The translations under genes and the position numbers were made by a program. From CAZAYB01 sp964489215 (GTDB taxonomy: Bacteria; Planctomycetota; Phycisphaerae; Sedimentisphaerales; Anaerohalosphaeraceae): 13,534 bases of DNA. The notes beneath the pieces are model-generated. The model was given only the letters and a program-made list of their open reading frames with translations, ran no database searches and had not been told where the DNA came from. The stretch is from assembly GCA_964489215.1 (NCBI GenBank), contig CAZAYB010000056.1, positions 1 through 13,534 on the forward strand. The letters run 5' to 3'. Of the stretch, positions 1 to 8,225 are shown piece by piece (position 1 is the first letter of the stretch; every line of letters starts with the position of its first letter).

Positions 1-61
1 AGGGGAGCCCCTTGGAAACGATTATCAGAGCCTTCCTGAAAATCAAACAAAAAAAGGGCAC

Positions 62-205
62 TTCCGAATAATGCGTAGGTGCGAGTTGGCTGGGCTGTCC
101 GAGAAAAATTCTTCGGGGCCCCAGAGGCCTAAATTTCCCCCCAGCCAGCCCAAATTCAGGCCTCTGCCCAAATGATTTTTCTCTACAAAGTCCAATCCTA
201 CGGAA
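62..205. other. Structured non-coding element with nested inverted repeats
   Basis: This block is richer in G+C than the AT-rich sequence after it and folds on itself. The inner stem pairs 122-136 with 152-166, 14 of 15 positions, around a C-rich loop. An outer stem pairs GAGAAAAAT (101-109) with ATTTTTCTC (174-182). The ends carry CGTAGG (74-79) and CCTACG (197-202), with TTCCG at 62-66 facing CGGAA at 201-205. The loop segment CCCAGCCA (140-147) can also pair with TGGCTGGG (87-94), which would make a pseudoknot. The one inner-stem mismatch is A-C on the + strand but a G-U wobble on the - strand, which slightly favours the - strand as the RNA. It could be a small RNA, a long bidirectional terminator or a MITE-like repeat. 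No known RNA family was recognised. Confidence 0.4.
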
Positions 206-336
206 CTACTTACTCATTAACCGGAAGAACCGCAAAAAGATGAACCGCAAAAATAAGAAAAAAAAGTTAAAAAATATTCGGCTAATAATAATCTAATATT
301 GATGGGTATAATTACGGATGTTCTTACATTAAACTT

Positions 337-349
337 ATTGAAGTTCAAT
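337..349. promoter_or_regulatory. 13-nt perfect palindrome, possible operator
   Basis: ATTGAA-G-TTCAAT is a perfect 6-1-6 inverted repeat in non-coding DNA about 410 bases upstream of the large propeller gene. Its size and symmetry suit a dimeric helix-turn-helix regulator. In AT-rich DNA a palindrome this short can also arise by chance, so the regulatory role is inference. Confidence 0.2.
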
Positions 350-411
350 GCTTGTTATTAGAATTTGAGTAAAGTTTGAAAGCATTTCATTAAATTATTA
401 ACGGGATGTAT

Positions 412-440
412 ATTGTTGATTTTGCATGGTTTGCGTATAA
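412..440 (+). promoter_or_regulatory. Possible sigma-70-like promoter for the propeller/cohesin unit
   Basis: TTGTTG (412-417), a 17-base spacer and TATAAC (435-440) make the best-spaced housekeeping-type promoter I found upstream of the large gene. The -10 box matches 5 of 6 consensus bases but the -35 box only 3 of 6. If used, the mRNA would have a leader of roughly 310 bases containing the hairpins at 550-632. This is a weak call. Confidence 0.22.
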
Positions 441-549
441 CCATAAATGATGGCCATCAATAATGTTAACTTAATAAAAGAATCGACAATTATCAAACTT
501 GCATATTCTTTTGTGCATTGAAGAAGCTTGAATGTCAGTTTTGTGTTAT

Positions 550-601
550 AAAGGTGAGCCTGTTGAAATCTGGTCAGATCGGCAACAGGCCCACGCGGCT
601 G
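550..601 (-). repeat. Copy 1 of a ~52-nt hairpin repeat
   Basis: The stem pairs 554-565 (GTGAGCCTGTTG) with 583-594 (CAACAGGCCCAC), 12 positions with one mismatch, around a loop holding a small nested hairpin (568-572 with 575-579). About 47 of 52 aligned positions match an inverted copy at 8920-8972, including the loop and the flanking CGCGGCTG. The stem mismatch is A-C on the + strand but a G-U wobble on the - strand, so the - strand is the better-folding RNA. The element lies about 155-205 bases upstream of the propeller gene ATG. The function is unknown. It could be a dispersed palindromic repeat, a terminator module or a shared regulatory site. Confidence 0.65.
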
Positions 602-632
602 GTTAATACCCTTTTTTTGTTAGGGCATTAAC
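602..632 (-). other. Hairpin adjoining repeat copy 1
   Basis: GTTAATACCCT (602-612) faces AGGGCATTAAC (622-632) around a T-rich nine-base loop. It pairs at 10 of 11 positions on the + strand. On the - strand the odd position becomes a G-U wobble, so all 11 pair. It abuts repeat copy 1 directly, giving two consecutive hairpins in the region upstream of the propeller gene. No counterpart is seen beside repeat copy 2. Confidence 0.4.
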
Positions 633-757
633 TTAACTTTCGCATTTTAACACATCTGTAAGTCCATGTCAAGCAAAAAGTAAGGATAGTTAATGTATGT
701 GTTTTGTATGGATGTATTAATGTAATTAGAGTGTTAATTTGCAGGAAAGGATTGTTT

Positions 758-3700
758 ATGGTTTTAAGGAAAAGTTTATTAGTGTTTGCTCTGGCGTTTC
801 TGGTCCAGAGCATTTCATCGGCGGCGGACTGGCCGATGTGGCGGCATGATTCAAGCCGTCTTTCAGTCACCAGTGAACAGCTGGATGACTCAAATCTTGA
901 GCTTCACTGGAAGCGTCAGTACTCAGAGCCGAGGCCTGCGTGGCACAATCAGCAGGAAGTTTACTGCTATGGCGGCCCTGGTTATGAAATCATTCAGAAA
1001 CTGTCATTCGATATTGCTTATCAGCCAGTAGTAATGGGTGATACGATGTATGTCGGCTCGATGAACAGTGACTGGGTTGCAGCAATCGATCTTAATACCG
1101 GCGTTGAGAAGTGGAAATATTTCACAAACGGTCCGGTCCGTTTTGCTCCTGTAGCCATTGGCGGCAAAATTTACGTTGGTTCAGACGATGGATTTATGTA
1201 TTGTCTCGATACTAACGGCAATCTTGTTTGGAAAGTACAGGGCGGTCCGACCAATCGTAAGATTCTTGGTAACGACCGTATGATTTCGATTTGGCCAGTA
1301 AGAGGCGGAGCGATAGTTCCGACGGAGATTGACAAGTATCCTACCGATGAATATATGAATTGGCTGGCAGAAAGAATTCCTGCTTCCAAGGATACGTTCA
1401 GCATTCTTGACGGTAATGATGATGTTGAGGAAGAAATCAGTGACGGCGGAATTGATATTAGCAGTTCAGACCTCGAGCTTAACCGCGAGCACACAGACGA
1501 GGATGATTATCAGGTTATAGGACTTCGTTTTCAGAACAAGTTTTACGGTCTTGAGAAGGGCGCAGTGGTAAACAGTGCATCAATTCAGTTTACAGTTGAT
1601 GAGACAAAAGGCGGTACAGATGCAGTGACACTTCGTATTTACGGCGAGTATTCAGCTAATTCGGCGGCATTTAGTGGTGTGGATTATGAAGTCAGCAGCC
1701 GAACGAAGACATCAGCATATGTTGACTGGGCAGTTCCTCAGTGGGACGAAAAATATGCATCCGGTCCCGATCAGCAGACACCTGATATCAGTTCAATAAT
1801 TAATGAAATGGTTCAGCATGCAGACTGGACAAAAGACAGTCCAATTACGATTATTGTTGAGCCTTTAAGCGGGACCGGGATTCGCTGTGCCGAGTCACTG
1901 AATGGTGACGGTGTAGGCCCGGTACTGAAACTTGATTCAGCAGATACAGTTGAAAAGGATGCTGCAATTCCAACAGCACTTGTTGATGAGCTTCCTAATC
2001 CGGCATACGCTGCGTGGTACAAATTGGCCAATGATCCTGAAGCGAAATATTTCGGGATTGCCAAGAGTCTCGATGACACTGAGGAAAAATCTTCAGGAAG
2101 TCTTTATACAGACAGCTCTGACCTTGAAATCTGCCATGACGGCGGTGAACAGGTAATCGGGATGCGTTTTACCAATTCTAACTTCAAGATAGCTAAAGGT
2201 GCAGCAGTCCAGAACGCTTTCATTCAGTTTACAGTTGACGAAACCAAGGGCGGAACTAATCCGCTTAAGGTTAAGATTACCGGTCACAAGAGCGGTACAT
2301 CAGGTGATTTTTCAGGTTCTTATGGTATTTCCGGCAGAACCAGGACTACAGCAGAAGTTATCTGGGATATTCCTGCAACATGGACAAGCAAAGGTGCCTC
2401 AGGTGCAGATCAGCGAACACCTGATATCAGTTCTATCGTAAACGAGATCATCGCAAGCGATGACTGGAATGACAACAGCGCCATTACCCTTATCATCGAG
2501 TACATCGAAGGTGACGGAATCCGCTGTGCAGAATCCAAGGACGGTAATGGAGTTGGGCCGGTTCTGATTCTTGATGAAAACGTAACTGATACTGTACTTG
2601 TCGGAACTTTCGGCGATGCTCCTGCAGAATATATCAGTTATTCGATCGGCAATAATGATTCACTTATTTTTGCTGCTGGTTCTTATCCTTTTGAGGGCAC
2701 GTTTACTTATTCTGTTGATAAGGAAACAGGTGAGATTAAATGGTGCAATGACAAGGATTATATGTACTTTACAGAAAACCCCCACGGCGGATCAGAAGGT
2801 TATAACGGTAACGGTCCGCAGGGTTATCTTGCAGCTGGTATGGATAATAAAATTCTTGTTCCCAACGGCAGAAACCGTCCGGCTTGTTTTGATTCAAGCA
2901 CCGGCGAACTCCTTTTCCACATGATTCCAAGGAGCAATGGAGTAAGCAAGGGTGACGGAGGATATTTCTGTTCAACTTTGAGCGGAAGCTTCTATACCAA
3001 CAGTCGATATGGCTGTAAATCTTACAGTCTGCTTGACGGAAGAGGTACTGGAGGCGTTACAAATTATCTGATGGACGAAGATCATCTGGTAATTGTAGCC
3101 GGCGGTCAGTACTTCGAAGCAGGATGTATATTCGGTTATATAGATCACCTGCATCCTGGTTATGATGACTCTGTATTCAAGGTATCCGGCGGAGATTTCT
3201 ACTATGAATTAGACGCACGTCCGGCAGGTCTTTTGGCAGCTAACGGTCATCTTGTAGTAACTACAACAGATGGATGGATTTACTGTTTCGGTGAAGGACA
3301 GCCTCAAAACGGTCCAGTAGAGTATGATTATACCCCAGCTGGTCCCGGTCAGCATTATGACCCACAAGCAGGTGCAGATCTTATCGCTTCAGCTGGTTAC
3401 ACAGACGGCCAAAGAGGCAACTGTGTAGTAATCGGTCTTGAAGACGGCAATCTTGTTGAAGGTATTGTTCGTCAAAGCGATATGACAGTAGTTGCCTTCG
3501 AGACAGATACTAACAAGGTAGATAGCTTGAGGGAATACTTCGAGGACCGCGGTCTTTATGGTACTCGGGTTCATATTATTCCTGAAGAATTTGAAACAGC
3601 TGACGTTCCTTCGTATTGTGCTCATGTTATTGCAAGCGAAAAAGCGATTTCAGATATGAGTCAGTCAGTACTATCAGAGGTTTTCAGAGTACTGCGTCCT

Positions 3701-6085
3701 TACGGCGGAACAGCGGTAATTAATTACATCGGCCAGGATCCTGCTTTTGCGGCAACACCAGTAAATGCAGATATGGTTCTGAGCTCCAATACCATGAAAC
3801 TGACAAAGGTCGGCAAGCTTCCAGGTTCTGCAGACTGGACACATCAGCATGGTAATGTACAGCAGACAACTCTTTCACAGGATGAACTTGTTAAGCTTCC
3901 GATGGGTATACTCTGGTTCGGCGGAAGTATGGATAACACCAATGACAAGATTCTTCCTCGTCACGGGCATGGCCCTTCTCCGCAGGTTATCGGCGGAAGA
4001 TACTATATCGAAGGTCTTGATGTTCTTCGCTGTGTAGATATCTATACCGGAAGAGTACTGTGGGAAAAGCAGATCAGCAATCTTGGTCAGTTTTCGAATT
4101 ATACAGACCATCAGGCTGGTCAGCTTGCAGTAGGTGACAACTATGTTTGTACCGAGGACAAGATTTATGTACTCGGCGAACATGCAGATAATGATTGGCC
4201 AGTTGAGTGTCTGGTTCTTGATCCGGCTACAGGTGCAGAGCTTAACAGTATTGCCCTTCCGGAGAATGCAGGCTGGGGTATGATAGCAGTTTATGAAGAT
4301 TACCTTATTGCATGCGGTTATCCGATGAACCAGGATACTTACGGCTTTGACAGCAACGGAGATTTGTTCCCAGCTGGAAGCGGATGGGTTTACAGTGACT
4401 CAGATCCTAAAGTAGGTGTCGGCGGCATGGGTACCTATAACGGTTCGACAAGTGAAAAGCTGTTTGTTCTTGACAGACATGACGGCAGTGTTCAATGGCA
4501 GACTGATGCATCATTTGGTTTCTTCCATAACTCTATAGTTGCCGGTAACGATAAGCTTTTTGTTATGGACCGTGTAAACTGGGACCAGGACAGACCGCTT
4601 GAAGACCGTGATCACAACTGGGGTAACGGCAGTGCTCCTGATGCAGCCGAAGACTACAGCTATAAGCCTGCGATTCTTTCGGCGTTTAACATTGCCGATG
4701 GATCGGTAGCATGGCAGGTAGATCAGTCTGATCCTAATGTAAACAAGGGTCTTTTCGGTTCCTGGCTCACTTATTCATTGAAGTATGATATTCTGCTTGA
4801 GTGTCAGCGAGCATCCCGTGACTACTGGGAAAATCATAAGTCATCGACAAAGATGACAGCATGGCAGGGAGCCGGTGATGGTACTGGCAACGCCAAACAG
4901 ATCTGGAGCGAACTTGACAGATTTTACTGGGGCGGTCCAGTTATGCTTAATGATGACATGATTATCACTCAAAGCGGTAACGATATGGGTGCAGTTAACC
5001 TGTTAACCGGGGAGCCTTATATGGTTGCAAGCGGAGTAACAGGCAAGCTGAACGATTTTGCAGGATTCAAACGTTACGGCTGCGGTACCGCACTTGCCTG
5101 TAAGAACATGATACTTTTCCGTTCTGGTAACTGTGGATACTACGACCTTAACACATTCTCAGGTACCGGAAACTGGGGCGGTTTCAAAACAGGTTGTACC
5201 ATCAACCTTATGCCGGCTAACGGCTTGATCGTGGCTCCTGAGTATACTCGTACCTGCGGGTGCAGCTACCAGTTCCAGACATCCTGTGCAATGATTCACA
5301 GAGAAGATGTTGAGCAGTGGAGCTGTAACAAGAACCTTGGAAGTCAGTATAAGGCCCAGGGTGGAAGAATGAAAAAGGTTGGTCTTAACTTTGGTGCAAT
5401 TGGTGACCGTGTTGAAGAGGAAGTTCTTTGGATGGAATATCCGTTCGGCGAGCCTGCAGCAGGTTACAACTACCAGATTCCAGTTAACGTCAATGTAGAT
5501 AACGGCAGCTATTTCCGTCATCACATGCTGACAGTTGACGGCGATCTTTGCTGGGTTGGAGCTTCAGGAGTTTGCGGAGCTACCTGCATAACAGCAGATA
5601 TGTATGATCCTGCCAAGACATGTTTCAAGGATACAATTCCTCAGGATTATAATATTTGTCTTTACTTTGCTGAGCCTGACAAAGAGACCATTGCCGGTGA
5701 ACGTGAGTTCTCTGTTAATGTAAATGGTCATGATGTTGGTACAGTAGATGTCGTATCAGAGACCGGTTCTGCCAGAAAAGTTCTGGTTAAGAAGCTTCAG
5801 GGCGTAAGAATAGCAGATAAGCTTGATATTACTCTTACCCCGATAACAGGCGAGCCAGTACTATCCGGAGTTTCAATGGAAATGATAGAAACTCAGATGG
5901 CAGAAGGTGACCTTGATAACGATGGTGAAGTTAACCATGAAGACCTTAAGATAATGATGAATTACCGAAGAGGTTCAGCGGACAGTGAAGATGATCCACG
6001 AGACCTTGACGGTGATGGTCAAATCTCAGTAAGAGATGCGAGAAAACTTGTTATTCTCATGAGAAATTATAAGAAGAACAAGTAA
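758..6085 (+). CDS. Giant secreted PQQ-type propeller protein with C-terminal dockerin
   Basis: An extracytoplasmic protein of 1775 residues. I start it at 758 because AGGAAAGG (743-750) sits 7 bases upstream and MVLRKSLLVF opens a clean signal peptide (cleavage near A22/A23); an in-frame ATG at 704 only adds residues before it. Approximate domains: PQQ-like propeller 1 (24-187, resuming 625-870), split by two copies of a ~215-residue unit (188-404 and 405-620); a Rossmann or methyltransferase-like domain (877-1000); propeller 2 (1024-1520), Cys-rich with TCGCSYQ at 1499-1505; a malectin-like carbohydrate-binding domain (1540-1716, containing LYFAEP); and a type I dockerin with two calcium loops (DLDNDGEVNHED from 1718, DLDGDGQISVRD from 1749). 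The propeller/malectin architecture resembles a large planctomycete family of unknown function. Enzymatic activity is not evident. The cohesin gene follows 31 bases downstream, presumably in the same transcript. Confidence 0.9.
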   Translation: MVLRKSLLVFALAFLVQSISSAADWPMWRHDSSRLSVTSEQLDDSNLELHWKRQYSEPRPAWHNQQEVYCYGGPGYEIIQKLSFDIAYQPVVMGDTMYVGSMNSDWVAAIDLNTGVEKWKYFTNGPVRFAPVAIGGKIYVGSDDGFMYCLDTNGNLVWKVQGGPTNRKILGNDRMISIWPVRGGAIVPTEIDKYPTDEYMNWLAERIPASKDTFSILDGNDDVEEEISDGGIDISSSDLELNREHTDEDDYQVIGLRFQNKFYGLEKGAVVNSASIQFTVDETKGGTDAVTLRIYGEYSANSAAFSGVDYEVSSRTKTSAYVDWAVPQWDEKYASGPDQQTPDISSIINEMVQHADWTKDSPITIIVEPLSGTGIRCAESLNGDGVGPVLKLDSADTVEKDAAIPTALVDELPNPAYAAWYKLANDPEAKYFGIAKSLDDTEEKSSGSLYTDSSDLEICHDGGEQVIGMRFTNSNFKIAKGAAVQNAFIQFTVDETKGGTNPLKVKITGHKSGTSGDFSGSYGISGRTRTTAEVIWDIPATWTSKGASGADQRTPDISSIVNEIIASDDWNDNSAITLIIEYIEGDGIRCAESKDGNGVGPVLILDENVTDTVLVGTFGDAPAEYISYSIGNNDSLIFAAGSYPFEGTFTYSVDKETGEIKWCNDKDYMYFTENPHGGSEGYNGNGPQGYLAAGMDNKILVPNGRNRPACFDSSTGELLFHMIPRSNGVSKGDGGYFCSTLSGSFYTNSRYGCKSYSLLDGRGTGGVTNYLMDEDHLVIVAGGQYFEAGCIFGYIDHLHPGYDDSVFKVSGGDFYYELDARPAGLLAANGHLVVTTTDGWIYCFGEGQPQNGPVEYDYTPAGPGQHYDPQAGADLIASAGYTDGQRGNCVVIGLEDGNLVEGIVRQSDMTVVAFETDTNKVDSLREYFEDRGLYGTRVHIIPEEFETADVPSYCAHVIASEKAISDMSQSVLSEVFRVLRPYGGTAVINYIGQDPAFAATPVNADMVLSSNTMKLTKVGKLPGSADWTHQHGNVQQTTLSQDELVKLPMGILWFGGSMDNTNDKILPRHGHGPSPQVIGGRYYIEGLDVLRCVDIYTGRVLWEKQISNLGQFSNYTDHQAGQLAVGDNYVCTEDKIYVLGEHADNDWPVECLVLDPATGAELNSIALPENAGWGMIAVYEDYLIACGYPMNQDTYGFDSNGDLFPAGSGWVYSDSDPKVGVGGMGTYNGSTSEKLFVLDRHDGSVQWQTDASFGFFHNSIVAGNDKLFVMDRVNWDQDRPLEDRDHNWGNGSAPDAAEDYSYKPAILSAFNIADGSVAWQVDQSDPNVNKGLFGSWLTYSLKYDILLECQRASRDYWENHKSSTKMTAWQGAGDGTGNAKQIWSELDRFYWGGPVMLNDDMIITQSGNDMGAVNLLTGEPYMVASGVTGKLNDFAGFKRYGCGTALACKNMILFRSGNCGYYDLNTFSGTGNWGGFKTGCTINLMPANGLIVAPEYTRTCGCSYQFQTSCAMIHREDVEQWSCNKNLGSQYKAQGGRMKKVGLNFGAIGDRVEEEVLWMEYPFGEPAAGYNYQIPVNVNVDNGSYFRHHMLTVDGDLCWVGASGVCGATCITADMYDPAKTCFKDTIPQDYNICLYFAEPDKETIAGEREFSVNVNGHDVGTVDVVSETGSARKVLVKKLQGVRIADKLDITLTPITGEPVLSGVSMEMIETQMAEGDLDNDGEVNHEDLKIMMNYRRGSADSEDDPRDLDGDGQISVRDARKLVILMRNYKKNK
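1319..2618 (+). repeat. Tandem duplicated unit inside propeller 1
   Basis: Two in-frame units start at 1319 (residue 188, PTEIDKYPTDEYMNW) and 1970 (residue 405, PTALVDELPNPAYAAW). Each continues as SSDLE, QVIG-RF, IQFTVDETKGGT, TPDISSI-NE, then GIRCAES and GVGPVL. Two 17-base stretches are identical at the DNA level between units (1583-1599 with 2222-2238; 1778-1794 with 2417-2433), while the rest has diverged. The fold looks all-beta, like the ligand-binding modules common in secreted marine bacterial proteins. That assignment is from memory and unverified. The right end is approximate. Confidence 0.75.
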
Positions 6086-6116
6086 ATTTTAATTAATTTT
6101 GTAAAGGAGTTTAGTG

Positions 6117-6671
6117 ATGAAGAAGTGTGTTGTATTAATGATTTTAGTTGCGGTAACATTAGTAACTGGTGCAGCTTCAGCAGCAATGGTTGAGGTTTCA
6201 CCTGCCACTGGACAGGCAGCAGTTAATGATGAGGTTACGATTGATATCGTTGTAAGCGGACTGGAAAATACAGATCTGGCTGGATTCGATTTTGATCTCA
6301 GCTACGATTCGTCAGTTCTTACCTTTGTCGATTATATGCTGACTGATGAGCTTGGCGATATAGAATCTGATGAGGCCTGGGATTTAAGTCCCGTCGAACA
6401 AGAAGACGGAACTGTAGATCTTGCTTTAGTTTCGCTTTTAGAAGATGATCTGAGTTCACAATCATCAAATTTTTCAGCTGCTACTATTGTTTTTAACGCA
6501 GCAGCTGAAGGTGTCAGTGACCTTGTTCTTTCATTCGTTGACCTGAGTGATGCAGATGGTTTAGCAATCACCGCAGAAGTCAGTGATGGTTCGGTCACGG
6601 TTGTTCCAGAGCCTGCTTCACTTCTTCTGTCTCTGACAGGTTTGGTTCTGCTCAGAAGGAACCGCAGCTAA
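6117..6671 (+). CDS. Cohesin-domain PEP-CTERM surface protein
   Basis: A small exported protein of 184 residues. Residues 1-23 are a signal peptide ending GAASA. Residues about 25-155 match a cohesin fold: V-V-P near the start, a VTIDIVVSGL strand, the hallmark AGFDFDLSYDSSVLTF, and a late DADG followed by DGSVTV. The C-terminus is a PEP-CTERM sorting signal: VPEP at 163-166, a hydrophobic stretch, then RRNR. ATG at 6117 is chosen over GTG at 6114 because AAAGGAG (6103-6109) is 7 bases away from it. Cohesins bind dockerins, and the preceding gene ends in a dockerin, so this is likely its cell-surface receptor. PEP-CTERM tails are processed by exosortase-type enzymes, which are not encoded in this window. 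Surface display and partner choice are inference; the domain calls are well supported. Confidence 0.9.
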   Translation: MKKCVVLMILVAVTLVTGAASAAMVEVSPATGQAAVNDEVTIDIVVSGLENTDLAGFDFDLSYDSSVLTFVDYMLTDELGDIESDEAWDLSPVEQEDGTVDLALVSLLEDDLSSQSSNFSAATIVFNAAAEGVSDLVLSFVDLSDADGLAITAEVSDGSVTVVPEPASLLLSLTGLVLLRRNRS

Positions 6672-6690
6672 TGTTGCAGTTTAGTTAGTC

Positions 6691-6728
6691 AGGGGAAAGG
6701 CTGTGTTCTTTCATGGCCTTTCCCTTTT
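6691..6728 (+). terminator. Rho-independent terminator of the propeller/cohesin unit
   Basis: GGGAAAGGC (6693-6701) pairs perfectly with GCCTTTCCC (6716-6724), extended by a G-U and an A-T pair at the base, with a 14-base loop and TTTT directly after. It lies 20 bases past the cohesin stop codon, so the two upstream genes form one unit separate from the next gene. Confidence 0.8.
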
Positions 6729-6867
6729 ATGTAATCAGTAATTTTTTAATATATCATATATATACCAGCGGTTCTGAAGAAATTCGCTTAATGTCAAAGA
6801 CCTGCTTTAATGTTTTAGTGTATTTTTTAACGGCTGTCAGTATAAAACGGGTGTGAAAGGATATGAA

Positions 6868-8118
6868 ATGAATATTCGTACTGTCATAATATCGATTATA
6901 CTTTTTTCGGTTAATGTTTTTGGTTGTGTTACACCTGTTTACAGATATGCTCTTGAAGAATGGGTTAATGACAATTACCGTGTTACGGTTTTTCATAAGA
7001 CCGATTCTCTTGGTGACTATTCAGAGCAGATTGAGCCTTTATTATCGAGCAGTTCAAAAATTTACGGTGAAATTCCATCTGATATAAAAGCAGATAATAT
7101 TCAAGGTAATGTTAAGGCTAATCTTTCAATAAGGTTTGTTAATATTGAAAAGCCTATGAATTCGGTTTTGGAACAGATGTGGAAGTCTCAGAGAGATTCA
7201 GAGGTTCCATGGATAGTTATCCGCTATCCGTCTTCTTCAAAGATGATGCATGCCTTATGGAGCGGTCCGCTTAGCGGGTTTAATCTTGCAGAAAAGTTTA
7301 TAGATTCGGAGGCAAGGCAAAGGATAAATGGTCATCTTCTTGACGGTGAAACCGCAGTTTGGGTTTTGCTTAAAACGAATGATGAGAAGAAAAATCAGCA
7401 GGCTATGGAAGTTATCAAGAACGGATTAGAGGTTTCCAGGAAGGAGCTGAAACTTCCTCAGGCGCTGTATGATGAAGACGTAAACACCCTTTCGGGGACA
7501 ACAGCGAGTATGTGGCGTATTTCGTTTAAGGTTATGAGCATCTCTCGAGAGGATGAGGATGAGGTACCTTTTATCAGTATGATGCTCAAGTCCGAGCCTG
7601 AATTAATGAAGCATTTGAATGAGCCAGTTGCTTTTGTGATGTACGGAAGGTGCAGGACTCTTGAGGGTATACCTGCCAGTGAGCTTACGAAGGAGAAAGT
7701 TGTTGAGACAAATCGTTTTCTTCTTGATTCATGCCAGTGTCAGGTTAAAGAGCAAAATCCGGGTACTGATATGCTGATTAAGACTGACTGGACCGATTTT
7801 GAAAAGGAAATAGCAGAAATCAAAAGAAAGGAAATACCGCTAAGAGGTATAACCGATTATGTTTCGAGTAATGACCAGCAGTCGCCTCAGTTGCAGGAGC
7901 AGGAAGCAGAGTCGTCAGTTCTGCAGGTAAAAGCCGAGGAAGCAGAGTGTCCTGAGTGTGCAATCGAAAGTGAAAGTTCTGAAAAAGGATTTTATTCAGA
8001 TCCAGAGCAGAAAACAGCTTCTATGTTCACGGTTAAACATACGCTTTCTGTGGTTATTATCATAGCTTTAGCGGGTTTTGGTTTCACCTGGTTCAAGTTG
8101 TCCAGGAGATCAAATTAG
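6868..8118 (+). CDS. Membrane-tethered protein of uncharacterised planctomycete family
   Basis: A 416-residue protein of unknown function. I place the start at 6868 because AAAGGA (6856-6861) is 6 bases upstream; an in-frame GTG at 6853 would overlap that site. Residues 1-19 are a hydrophobic export signal followed by Cys20 (VFGC), which resembles a lipobox although Phe at -2 is atypical. Then comes CVTPVYRYALEEW, which I recall as the conserved opening of a family in planctomycetes and related phyla. Other family-like motifs are WSGPL, AVWVLLKT, and LLDSCQCQVKEQNPGTD with Cys289 and Cys291. An acidic, Gln/Glu-rich linker leads to a C-terminal membrane helix at about 391-410 and a basic tail. 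Most of the protein is probably extracytoplasmic. From memory, relatives often sit beside FtsX-type ABC transporter genes, as here, so it may be an accessory of that transporter. Confidence 0.75.
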   Translation: MNIRTVIISIILFSVNVFGCVTPVYRYALEEWVNDNYRVTVFHKTDSLGDYSEQIEPLLSSSSKIYGEIPSDIKADNIQGNVKANLSIRFVNIEKPMNSVLEQMWKSQRDSEVPWIVIRYPSSSKMMHALWSGPLSGFNLAEKFIDSEARQRINGHLLDGETAVWVLLKTNDEKKNQQAMEVIKNGLEVSRKELKLPQALYDEDVNTLSGTTASMWRISFKVMSISREDEDEVPFISMMLKSEPELMKHLNEPVAFVMYGRCRTLEGIPASELTKEKVVETNRFLLDSCQCQVKEQNPGTDMLIKTDWTDFEKEIAEIKRKEIPLRGITDYVSSNDQQSPQLQEQEAESSVLQVKAEEAECPECAIESESSEKGFYSDPEQKTASMFTVKHTLSVVIIIALAGFGFTWFKLSRRSN

Positions 8119-8225
8119 GTTCAGGAAAGCTTTGAAAGTTGAGGTTGTCTGATTAAGGTCAGGTTCCAAATTTTTTCGTACTGCTAAAATTAGTTTTTGA
8201 GTTTTTTAAGTTATTAACAGTAATT

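Larger units (their letters stand above)
206..549. other. AT-rich non-coding stretch
   Basis: No coding potential is visible here. The sequence is strongly AT-rich with many short A and T runs. A 12-base direct repeat, GAACCGCAAAAA, occurs at 227-238 and again at 242-253, a 15-base period. A short palindrome at 337-349 and a weak promoter-like pair at 412-440 are listed separately. Nothing else could be supported. Confidence 0.6.

Noticed and set aside
307..312. TATAAT box upstream of the propeller gene
   Set aside because: No acceptable -35 sequence lies 16-18 bases before it, and in AT-rich DNA the hexamer alone is weak evidence.
551..601. Resemblance of the hairpin repeat (CTGGTCAGATC) to the SRP RNA core
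   Set aside because: SRP RNA needs the GGAA-type tetraloop and the AGCAGCC-like side of the internal loop; neither is present, and the element occurs twice.
550..601. Possible integron attC site
   Set aside because: The stem lacks properly placed RYYYAAC and GTTRRRY core boxes, and no integrase or cassette array is present.
704..757. Upstream ATG extending the propeller protein by 18 residues
   Set aside because: The extension puts a Cys/Arg-containing segment before an already complete signal peptide, and the good ribosome binding site serves ATG 758.
628..870. 80-residue - strand reading frame over the start of the propeller gene
   Set aside because: It overlaps the signal peptide region in antisense, has no ribosome binding site that I can see, and has an atypical low-complexity protein sequence.
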